Shown: positions 54,827 through 64,000 of the stretch, piece after piece
Layout of the letters: every line of letters starts with the position of its first letter
Numbering within the stretch: the stretch's first letter is position 1
Source: Mastacembelus armatus
Lineage: Eukaryota > Chordata > Actinopteri > Synbranchiformes > Mastacembelidae
Reading direction: 5' to 3'
DNA length: 64,000 nucleotides
Assembly: GCF_900324485.2 (NCBI RefSeq)
Contig: NC_046649.1
Coordinates: forward strand, 24,677,442-24,741,441
The notes under the pieces: model-generated
Told to the model about the DNA's origin: nothing
Database searches by the model: none
What the model saw: the letters and a program-made list of their open reading frames with translations, nothing else
Program-made: the position numbers and the translations under genes

Positions 54827-57800
54827 TTGTGAGGAACCTTGTTAACATAGCACATCCCCTAGTCCAGGGGTGTCTAAACAATGTCCCTTTAGGGCCACTG
54901 TCTTGATTGTTTTCCAACTTGCCCAAACTGGTTCAGCTTATGGGTCTGTGCTGTAGACCTCCATTGTTGTCCAAAAACTATTAAAAACACAGCAGGGAGC
55001 CACACCGCTGACCTGGCTCACATGGTTCTTCCTCACCAACAAAACCTGTTTCCAAAAACCAGTTCCAGAATTTGAGAACGGCCGTCACTGTTTACAGGCT
55101 CTGAAGGAACCAAGAGTCCACTGGTCTCTGCTCTGTTTGTGGATGTTTTATGCAGCATAGTAAGTGTATTAGTGTGAAATTAATGTGGTTCATATTGTTG
55201 ATGCTGTTGGTCCCACCTTCGAGTGCAGTGAACAATTTTGGGGTGAATCCTAATTCCACTAAATCCATCAACATTTCTCTCACTTGCGTCTGTTCATTGC
55301 ATCTTAGTCCCGCCCACATAAGATGCAAGGAAAGCAAGTTCAGAAGAGCCAGGAAACATGTTTTAAGAGACATGAGACGTCCTTACCTCGGAACCTTAAT
55401 TGAACCGTCCAATCAAAAACTGATTTCTGATAAAGGGGTGTGTCAATCTGTACCGACTTTCATGAAGGATGCATTTGTATATCCTCAGTCACAGCTCCTC
55501 CAGGCAGCCTCCTCGCTCCTCAGAGCAGAAATAAGAGTTTTGGGAAGTCCTTCATCTTGGTGGACTGAGGAGCAATTAATTAAGGGAACTGGGATTCACC
55601 CCTTCTCTTCTTCTGCAGAGCAGGAAGTTTCTGCGAAAGGAGGAAGTGATGCATCATGTAGTGTCAGAACCTGGACCGGTCCTGGCTGATGTCAGACTGG
55701 TGATTCAGACCCTGCAGACCTTCAGAGAAGCGTACAGTCACGTCAGGACTCAGCTGGAGGACCACAAGCAGGTATAGCTGCAGACCACGTGTCTCACTGC
55801 AGGAGCCAATGGTGGGGACTTATTTCCCAGAATGCATTTCACACCAGCAAGTAGTGAGGGCAGGGCTTTTATCGTTGTGTCCATTCTGTTGGTTCAGCTG
55901 AGACAGAAACACTTTGATTTGCTTTGAACAGCCTCCTCCTGAGCGTTCAGTCAGCACCCATGGTCGTCCTCCCAGGTGCAATTTTATTTTCTCAGTTCTG
56001 ATTGCTGGAGGTCTCAAGAGAGCTTCGATTGAAAAACTATTTCTGTACGACCTGGCTCATCATGGATGACACATCACATAGACGGGATGTGGTACCATTA
56101 TTTAACAGAGCCGTGGTTTCCCTGAGGTCCTGCTCTGAGGATTTCTGTCTCTCCCTCCAGGTCACAAACATAATGAGCTGACTTTGTTTTGTTTCTCAGA
56201 GCTGGGACTTTTCCTCACACCTGATCTTCTTCCACCTGGACAACTTCCTGAAACGTCTTCACAGCATCCAGGTGTACAGAGCACTCTTACCTTGGTTTTC
56301 TGTGTCTGTTTATATTTCTAATCGTTATCTTGGGGAGAAAAAACAGCAGAACACATAAAATCACTGATTCTTTAAAATATCACAAACACACTTAATACTT
56401 AACAAAGTAATACTGTTCTTATTCAGTCTACTTGTTCAATGTTCTTATTACTGTTAGTAGTATTACTTCTAGTATTACTAGTGTTAGAGGTATTCTCGGT
56501 TCACGTGAATTAAATGTGTTGTAATCTGCTGAGACCTGCAGGAGGTGCTATGTGTCAGTCTGCAGCTTCAGCAGCTGGATCAGACAGTGCTGTCTGGTGT
56601 CGGTGGCCAGACCTGGACCAATGTGGTTCAGGACGTGTATCAGGACTTCCTACGTCAAGTGACCGTTCTATCTGAGTGTGACTGTGACCCCACCGACCCC
56701 AATGACCAGGTGATGTCAGCAGCTGATCTCTGTTAGGTATTTCCTGCTTCACTGAGCTGTGTGTGACGTCTCTTCCTCCCGGTCATCCTCTCAGAGCTTC
56801 GAGGTGCATCTGGATCAGTTTCGGGTTCAGGTGTCAGACCTGGACAGACGGCTGGTGTCAGTCTTCAGCAAAGCCTTCAAAGACTGCAGTGTCTCCTCTG
56901 CAGCAAAGGTGCGAGTCCTGTAACACAGAGCAGCTCATGGAGAGTAGCTCTGAGGCTGATCTGCTCTGTTTATGTCTGTGTTTCAGATCGTTAAGATGTT
57001 CGGGTTCGTCCTGAGCCGGCCTCTACTCCAGGATCAGCTGCTCCCTCACCTGGTACAGTTGGAGAAGATGGTCTTGATGGAGCTAGATCAAATTGAGCTG
57101 CTGTACTATATTCAGAGAGAGAGATCAGAAACATTCACCAGGTTCACTCCAACCACTGCAGCTGGACTCTGCTGGGCTCAGCAGCTCCGACTGAGGGCTG
57201 AGGAGACTCTGGGGAACTACAAGACTGTTCAGCACCTGTGAGATCACAGATCACCGTGGACACACTGCGTGGCCTGTTCATGTCTTACGGTCTTGGTGTT
57301 GCATTCAGATACCTGAACCCAGTTTTTAATGAAGGTGTCTGTGTTGCATTCAGGTGTGTGGACTCAGGTAACTCCCAGCTGGTCTTGCAGCGGTGCCAGC
57401 AGATCACGGACCTCCTGCAGAACTTCAGAAACAGAGTGGGGTTAGACTGGAGCTCTCAACTGGACTCAAACTGTGGGTTTATCCTGGATCAACCTCTGAT
57501 CCAAAGCAACAAGCAAGGCATGCTGGGAGTCAACTGCAGCTATGAGGTCAGCCGACGACACTGAAAACTAATTTAAATAGGACGAGCTGCAGACCAGTAC
57601 AGTCTGGTCTGTTATTGCAGACCAGAGAAGTATAAACTGAACAAGGTGGACAAGCAGGAAAATAACCTGAAACACTTTTCTCATCTCAAAGATCAAACAG
57701 GTTTTTAAGTGTAGGTGTGTGTGTGTGTGTGTGTGTGTGTTACCAGTTGGAAACAGTACTAAGGGAGCTGAGGTATGTGAGCAGAGAGAGAGATGTGGAG

Positions 57801-58527
57801 CTCCGCCCCCATGCCACTCGACTCTTCACCTGCAGAAGTGACATCACAAAGAGCTACCTGAACCTCAGTCACATGGTATCCTGGTACAACCAGGTACACA
57901 CACACACAAATGCAAACACGCGGTTGACAGGTAGACTCAGGTGAAGCTTTGAGAAGTTTATTTAAAGAGACCCAGTCAACAGAGTATTAACATTAATATT
58001 GTTGTTGGGTATTAACGTTTCAGTTTCTTTCTAAAATTGGATCCAATCACAGGTGTTCTACCGACGTTCTTACATTGTGGCCTTGCATGTTCATGCATCG
58101 ATATGAATTGGTTAATCTTCCTATGTTACGTGGGCGTGACTAACTTTTTAGGAAAAGATAGAAGTGAGGGAAATGTGGATGTAGCTAAGGGAACTGTGAT
58201 GAGATGAGGGTGATGGTCATGTGACTGCAATCCTCCTTCAGGTGGTAAGTGATGTCTTGCAAGTGGAGATCCCCCTGATCCAGGACCAGCTGCAGGAGCT
58301 AAACCAGAATCTGTCAGAACTGCAGAAGAACACGTGGGGCTCTGCAGGTGATACACACCACAGAACGCTTTAATGGCCAGTTGGACTTATAGGCAGTAGT
58401 CAATGAAAACAAGGCCTCTCCCATCATGCACTGTGGAGCCATAAGCACTTCTTCTGAGGTTGTTGTTAACACAAGACTAACCCTAACCCTGCAGAGAGCG
58501 CCACGTCTGACAACCTCTGCTGAGGGG

Positions 58528-58562
<35 letters not shown>

Positions 58563-61449
58563 TTTGTTCAGGTGTGCAGGAGCTCGTGGAGCAGCAGATG
58601 AGCAAAGTGTTGACGTTTCACTCTACTGTCAGTGAGGCCAGAGCCAACTTGGACGCCATGACAAACATCATACAGGTCAGTCAGCGGCTCCACACTCTGA
58701 CCTCTGACCTCTGTCAACAGTGAAGTTGTTTCGCAACATTCACGTTTACACAAGAGATGAGATCACACAGTTTACACACAGACTGAGATCAAGTTCAATA
58801 GGAACCTGTTGTGAAAAAATCTGTTAATTTGTAGTAAAAAGCTGTTGACATGTTCACACCCAGCTGACTGTCAGTTTAAGACAGACTTGAAAAAATGGGA
58901 ACCTGTGAATAAACAGAACAACTGGTCTTAACTGCTTATTTTTGTAAACAAAACCATTAAACTACAGCTCTGCTTTTTAAATCTCGAGGCACACAGAAAC
59001 ACATCCTGTATGAAAACCCACAGAACCCTGTGATGATGGTCTCAGAGTGTAAGTCAGGCTGCAGTCGCAGTCTCTGTCAGCCTGTTGGTGTGTGTGCAGG
59101 GCTGGGCGGAGCTTCACCTGCTGCAGCGGTCAGATGACTCGATGCTGGAGGGCAGAGTTACAGAGCAGAGCTACAGATGTCTGAGGCAGGAGGGACAGGA
59201 GCTGCTGAGGTTAACACAGGTAACAGCTGGTCACAGCTGGTGGGAGGAAGGGGGGAGGGTTAACAGGTGCTGATGTGACTGTACTGTGCACTCAGGTGAA
59301 CCAGAGTCTGTACAGAGCTGCAGACTCCTCTGAGTCCTGGATCAGTTATCTGGACTACATTGATGACAAAGTCCAGGATGGACTGTTCCAGCTGCTGCTC
59401 AGATCCCTGCACTTCCTGTCTGACAACATTAACCCACAGGTACACACACCTGGAAACATCTGTTGACATCTGCATCAGACTGAGCACCACTCGGCACAGA
59501 GAGATCAGAACTGGAAGCATAAATCCACAGACTGATGGACATAAACCTGTTAGTACCTGTTAAACCGTCACCATGCTGACCTGCCCAGTGACTCTAGCAG
59601 CGGTGGACATATCAACCCACTTCCGGGTTTGAATCCATATAGGAAGTAGCCATTGGCTCCAACAAGCCCTGGCTCCCATTGACTTCCATTGAAAAATCAG
59701 CCCACCCCCTACATGCTGTCAACTCTAACGCCATGGGTGACGTCACACTGTATAGGCCCGTTAATGACAGGTGCCAACCTGTACACATTTTGATATCAAA
59801 ATACGTTTTTACAGTTTCTCACTTTGCACAAACTGCACAAGCTGCCGATGACTTTGGGTTGACGCCATATTAGATCATAGAGAAAACATCAGTGTGTTAC
59901 AGATACTTTTGTTCCACTGCTGTCACCAGCATAACATTGTTCAAAAAGTATTGACGAGTGGGAATAACGCAAAATCAATGTTGTTCATTCCCACTGTTAG
60001 TCCGACTGCCTGGTCTTTGCGTGTGTGTGTGTGTTCGCAGAGATGCACTGCTGCATTGTTGGCGGTCTCTCTGCAGCTACGGGAATCAGGAAGTGTGTTT
60101 GAACCATCAGTGGGTAGGCTCTGTGACCTCCTGAAGACCATCATCAGTGATGTTTACACGGCAGCTAGTCTGCCACCAAGGATCTCTGTGGGTCGCCAAG
60201 ACAACTACCAGGTGACTCTGACATCACATCGATATCACACACACACTTCTCAGATATAACCAAACTAAATCTGTCCACATGGCTCTCAGCTGTCTCTGCA
60301 ACAGTGTCCAGAACTCTCTGCACTGGAACAGGACATTATGCGTCATCTGCTGCAGATGAGGGAGGAGGCGAAGCATTTCAGAGCAGGGTTGGACAGGTAT
60401 GCTCACCTGTGGCAGCATGACAGACGGGGGGTGATGCAGGTGTTTTTGACCTACAGCAGACAGCTGGGACCTGAAGAACTTGTGGTGGACGAGTCCCCGC
60501 CCACCCTGAAGGACTTCAAGAGAGAGGTGTGACACACCTATGTTGTTTTAAGTCCAGGTCAAACAGTTCATTTAGCTTTGTCAGTTATGACTGCATTTAT
60601 CTGTGTAGTGTGGGTGGAGACTGCTCAGATGGTGAACAGGTTGGTGAGGTCACCCCTGTCATCACTCTGACTTCACCTGGTGGCTGCATGGGGTTGGTTC
60701 AGGTCTGTGTCCCTTTTTCAGATTGAGTCACTGCACAAACTGCACAGTGAGGTGACTTTACTGGATGAGGTCATCATTCTGCATGGCTGGCTGCAGGTCA
60801 ACCTGCAACCCTTCAGAGACTCTCTTCTGTCCGTCATCCACGACTGGAAAAACATGTACACAGACTACCTGCTGGGCTCTGTCAGCCACAGGTAAACTCT
60901 CGGGACTCCCGCTGGGCTCCTTTAGTCGCAGGTAAACTCTCGGTTTGGTTGCAGGTAGAAACCAGCACAGGACAGGTAAACCACATATGAAGAAAGTCTG
61001 AATCCTGATGACTGTCAGGTAACGCAGGTGTGTGTGTTTAGTCTGCAGATGGTGACTCAGCGCGGTGACGATGAAGAGTCTTCATCTGCCTCCTGTTTCC
61101 CTCTAACAGAAACCATCATCCTGCTGGAAGCTGCTGGGGTGGAGCTTCCTGAACATCTGTCAGCACAGCTGCAGGTACAGATGTCACGCTGACATCACCT
61201 GCTCAGGTCATGTGACGGTAGAGATGAAAACATTGTGCTGTGAATCCTGTGTCACACCCACAGCTGCTCACAACCCAAGACTTGAAAATGTTTGGGATGT
61301 GTCACCTGATCCTCGTCAAGTGTTGGTGCGACACCTGTCAGCTGTACCTTTGCTGCCGCAGAGCGTCTGCTCACATGCACAGACATTTATCATTAATTAT
61401 TCTTCAGTTTACCACAACTATGTCAAAAATTGGTCATTACAGACATTAA
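51317..61449 (+). CDS. Dynein heavy-chain tail protein lacking the motor (DNAH9/11/17-like)
   Basis: Twenty-two exons: 51317-51634, 51838-52211, 52688-52874, 53687-53786, 53860-53945, 54635-54760, 55619-55771, 56200-56271, 56542-56709, 56795-56908, 56987-57237, 57354-57546, 57747-57893, 58242-58347, 58572-58675, 59100-59219, 59296-59439, 60041-60211, 60305-60526, 60722-60891, 61042-61174, 61264-61449. Exons 1-21 join in phase with GT/AG sites and no stop (1153 residues); exon 22 adds 61. The tail resembles outer-arm beta-class heavy chains: CPLLSNPKSSSRW, LVLDGLKPLPSAEFQFWKAR, VLLQEICNLFIH, VSDLDRRLVSVFSKAF, GLCWAQQLRLR, SLHFLSDNI and ETIILLEAAGVELPE. That region assembles dimers and binds intermediate chains in full-length dyneins. 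No AAA+ module follows. Exon 2 carries an Asp-rich insert. Function unknown; it might act as a scaffold or a competitor (inference). Confidence 0.85.
51985..52209 (+). repeat. Asp-rich degenerate coding repeat in exon 2 of the dynein-tail gene
   Basis: About 75 codons of variants of (L/P)HDDGL and LQDDAL, with 26 Asp residues by hand count. They come from a degenerate CTCCATGA(C/T)GA(C/T)GG(C/T) unit and stay in frame. The tract sits between the N-terminal domain and the DHC tail helices, where full-length dyneins have a short linker. Confidence 0.85.
52995..53195 (+). mobile_element. tRNA-derived SINE copy 4, 5'-truncated, plus orientation
   Basis: The body sequence GAATTGCCCATAGGAGTGAG through AGAGCTGGGATAGGCTCCAG to GGGACCCTGGTTAAGGAATA is the reverse complement of the copies at 17241, 32645 and 50178. 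The tRNA-like head is missing. It lies in intron 3 of the dynein-tail gene. Confidence 0.8.
54865..55140. mobile_element. hAT-like non-autonomous element copy B
   Basis: It starts with CCAGGGGTGTCTAAACAATG, a terminal-repeat-like motif seen in fish hAT elements. It shares two blocks with 27549-27830, one inverted and one direct. It lies in intron 6 of the dynein-tail gene, immediately followed by the 55240-55602 element. Confidence 0.55.
55240..55602. mobile_element. MITE-like element with terminal inverted repeats
   Basis: The left end GGGGTGAATCCTAATTCC and right end GGAACTGGGATTCACCCC are imperfect inverted repeats (16 of 18 match). The 363-bp interior is non-coding, although a frame is open across part of it. 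No convincing target-site duplication seen. Its right end is only 16 bp from exon 7 of the dynein-tail gene. Confidence 0.75.
59600..59900. repeat. Interspersed repeat in intron 17 of the dynein-tail gene
   Basis: The stretch with CAACCCACTTCCGGGTTTGA, CTCCCATTGACTTCCATTG and GGTGACGTCACAC is of a type dispersed in many fish genomes. Family and exact ends are unknown. It explains why this intron (59440-60040) is longer than its neighbours. Confidence 0.5.
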
Positions 61450-61571
61450 GGTGGCATGAGCCCGGGTACAGGTGTGATCTGTGGCAGCCGACAGGCTAAT
61501 GCTGCATTCATGTGCATCACGTAGATGCTGCATTCATGCTCTGCCTTGTTGTGCTTGTTTCAGTGCTGATG

Positions 61572-61723
61572 AATAAAGAAGAAACAGCTGAGCTGAAGAC
61601 ACTGACATCGTCATGTGGAGGACGTCACATATCAGAGATCAAACCTGATGCCTACAAGTTTCCTGGTGTTTTGACATAGAAACTGCTTGTCACCATCGAC
61701 AGATGGCATTTCAGGGAAATAAA
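61572..61723 (+). terminator. Poly(A) signals of the dynein-tail gene
   Basis: AATAAA at 61572-61577 and 61718-61723 lie 123 and 269 bp after the stop codon of exon 22. They support a real transcript end here rather than a continuing dynein gene. Confidence 0.55.
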
Positions 61724-62535
61724 ACAAATGGTCAGACTGTGGGTTCTGCTCTGTCAGCTGGACAAATCATTTATTGATTGTGAGAAATGTCTGATGTTAT
61801 TATAGACAAAATAATAGAAGCAGGAAGAAAATGTTGGTTTCATTCTGTTGTGAATGTATAAATATATCAGCTGTAACTCTGACGTTTAGATGTTCCTTCA
61901 GTGTTCATGTACTGAGAGTTGATTCAACCCTCATTTTATACAAACCTCAGAGTTAATCACTCATGTTCCCAACACGATTTCCACTCCTGAGAAAGCTTTA
62001 AATTTGACTTTGACTCAAAACAGAAAACTTCAACTACCAAATTTATTTTGAGTTGAGTTGGTCCATCCATCAATTTTCTACCCTTCACCTGAATCCAGGC
62101 CCAACCTTCCTACATGTGATACTGGACCTTTTCAAAAAAGACCTCACGTAAGTAAAATGGTTCTTTTACTGATTCTTTTTGTTAGACTGGGTTGAACAGT
62201 GAAGGTTAAATCCTGTCAGTCTGTTTCCAGAGCCAAAGAACAACAACAGGATAAATAAATGATTTAATAGAATTTGTCTTTCTTCAAAAAGGAATTTAAA
62301 CAAAGGACTTTCCTCCTGTGTTCACACAGACAGTAAAACAGGCACAGTGATGAGAACCCTACAGAAACATGATCTAAAAAAAAAAAATTAATTTAGACTG
62401 AGCATCTCCATGGCAACATGAACAAAAACAAATGTTAACTCTGTCAGCGTCTGATTCCTCCCACAGGTTCAAGTCCCCGGCCCGCTCTGAGGTCAGTGGT
62501 CGCCGACATCACCACAGTGGCCAAACAGGAAGCGG
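61724..62535. other. Convergent intergenic region dynein-tail / tmub1
   Basis: About 0.8 kb between two converging genes. AATAAA on the minus strand at 62042-62047 could end the tmub1 transcript, giving a ~0.5 kb 3' UTR. No exon with dynein linker or motor features is visible on the plus strand. Confidence 0.5.
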
Positions 62536-63639
62536 CTAGCGGCGATAGACTCCAAAGGCCACCAGGCTGAGGAAGATGGTGACCCCGACCAGCGAGGCAG
62601 TGGCCGGGGCGGTGAAGAACTGCCGGTACTGGATTTGACAGTACCACAGCACCGACAGCATGAGGACTAACAGGGGCACCATGAGGCTGCCCACATTCAG
62701 GGCCACCTGCACCTGGTCTGCAGGCCGCGGCCCCCCTGCGGCCCCCCGTCCCGCATGCTGAGAGATGTGACAGTGCAGGACACAGTTATGGGCCAGGTTC
62801 AGAGAGGCCAGAGTCTGAGCGTCATCCTGCAGCAGCTGGCCCTGATAGATCAACCGGACCTGCTGCTCCTGTCCCGCAAAGTAGGTCCTGAAAAGTCAGA
62901 GGTCACAGGTCAGAGTCACTGCACTCTACTGTCCTTGTACTGCAGGTTTCATTGTGTTCTGTTCACTGCAAGTCTCAAACAAAAGAGCAGGACCTGGCAG
63001 AGTCCTACTATAATTTTAGCTCGGTCACCAAACACCAGAACAAAGAGCAAAACCCCTAAACCTGGGCTCACTTCCTCTGAGGCACTTGATAAATATGGAC
63101 CTAGTACTGTGGTGGTACTCTAGTAGTTGTGTACTGGCAGTGTAGTAATACTGTAGTGTTAGTTACCGTTTGATGTATCCAATGGTATCCTGTGGTTTGA
63201 CCTGAGCTGTTCTCTCTGTGTCATTAAGAAACTTCAGTCTGACCACCATGTTCCTCTGAGATGACGAAGGCTCTGCTTCTGCTCCTGGTCCTGCTTCTGC
63301 TCCTCTGCTCCTCAGCCCATCCTCTCCAGCCTCCCCCCTGGCTCCGCCCTCCTCAGCCTTGTCCTGAGTGGAGGCGGGGGGGGCGTCTGTCAGGGAGCTG
63401 TCACTCACAGAGCTGGAGGCAGGTGAAGATGAGGCAGTGGGGCTGGTGGGAGAGGGAGGTGTGTCCTGGTGAGAGGGGCTGGTCCTCAGTGGGGGGGCGG
63501 AGCCTGAGGTGGTGGCAAACAGGTGTTCTGGTGGCTCAGGAGTGCGGGTGGAGATCCAGGCGAGCAGCAGCACCAGCAGCAGCAGCAGAGAGCCGAACAG
63601 CAGCGTCACCTCGTCTCCTACACCTTCAATCAGAGCCAT
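62536..63639 (-). CDS. tmub1: Transmembrane and ubiquitin-like domain-containing protein 1
   Basis: Membrane protein with a ubiquitin-like domain, linked in mammals to ER-associated degradation and receptor trafficking. Two coding exons, 63167-63639 and 62536-62887, joined in phase: 274 residues plus stop. The start is taken at MALIEGVGDEVTLLF (63639), which matches the family N-terminus; an in-frame ATG at 63654 would add five residues. The first membrane segment is at about residues 10-30, followed by a Ser/Pro/Ala/Glu-rich spacer. The ubiquitin-like fold starts at VVRLKFLNDTERTAQV and continues through DTIGYIKRTYFAGQEQQVRL and IYQGQLLQDD to NCVLHCH. Two C-terminal membrane segments follow (NVGSLMVPLLVLMLSVLWY, then TASLVGVTIFLSLVAFGVY). 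The N-terminus and the slc4a2 neighbour favour TMUB1; the C-terminal YRQFFTAPAT block also resembles TMUB2. Confidence 0.9.
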
Positions 63640-64000
63640 CGCCCCTGGCAACACCCACTGAGGTCAACACAGGTCACACACCTGCACACAGGAGGCGGGG
63701 CTTAGCATCATCACCTTCAACAAATCAATGAAGACAGAATGACCTCTCACTACACTGCTGCCCTGTGGCTGTCAGCTCGACTGGATCCTCGTGAAAACAC
63801 ACCTGGAACAACAACAACATCTGGAACAACAACATCTGAAACAACATCTGGAACAACACCTGCCGCAGGTCCGAGCAGGACACTGACATGACACGTCCTG
63901 TCTTTAATGTGGCCCAGGGAACCTGCAGAGACCCAGACCCACTGCACATTTGAAAAGAACCAGACCTGCTGCCTCTTCCAGCAGGTTTCAGTGGAAAGGT
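63640..64000. other. tmub1 5' region to window end
   Basis: It includes the tmub1 5' UTR and promoter. CAACAACATCTGGAAC-type short repeats lie at 63805-63860. No other exon recognised. Confidence 0.4.

Overview
The window is vertebrate nuclear DNA, almost certainly from a ray-finned fish. Genes are split into many short exons with consensus GT/AG junctions, introns are mostly 0.1-1 kb, CA/GT microsatellites and fish-type interspersed repeats are common, and every recognisable protein is a vertebrate family. No bacterial-style operon, CRISPR array, tRNA or rRNA gene, or retroviral element was recognised. Exon limits were worked out by hand by following reading phase across splice junctions; each summed coding length given is a whole number of codons unless stated.

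Layout. 1-3244 (-): first nine coding exons of adhfe1. 6051-8009 (+): crh, with TATA box, 5' UTR intron and single coding exon. 8572-14636 (-): trim55 (MuRF2). 15687-17179 (-): dnajc5b (cysteine-string protein). These four genes are neighbours in the human 8q13 block, although RRS1, expected between CRH and ADHFE1, is not seen. 20206-34144 (-): a complete AE2-type anion exchanger, slc4a2. 38029-41343 (-): ttc19. 43613-46100 (-): an unassigned C2H2 zinc-finger gene. About 47220-49110 (-): a poorly resolved transcript. 51317-61449 (+): an intact dynein heavy-chain tail gene that stops before the motor. 62536-63639 (-): tmub1-like, converging on the dynein gene; SLC4A2 and TMUB1 are near neighbours on human 7q36. 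A synteny junction therefore lies near 17.5-20 kb.

Repeats. tRNA-derived SINE copies lie at 17.2, 32.6, 50.2 and 53.0 kb, two of them with clear target-site duplications. There are also a Tc1-like transposase relic (24.4 kb), terminal-inverted-repeat elements (27.5, 54.9 and 55.2 kb), and large tandem arrays in introns of trim55, slc4a2 and ttc19. Some of these sit so close to exons that they must supply splice-site context.

The most unusual item is the motorless dynein gene. Its 21 tail exons join without a stop or frame change. Its last exon has a stop and poly(A) signals, and no motor exon is visible before the convergent tmub1 gene. It also carries an Asp-rich repeat tract in exon 2. The genes are functionally unrelated: mitochondrial metabolism (adhfe1, ttc19), stress endocrinology (crh), muscle ubiquitination (trim55), synaptic chaperoning (dnajc5b), Cl-/HCO3- exchange (slc4a2), transcription (zinc finger), cilia-type dynein, and ER-associated ubiquitin-like signalling (tmub1).
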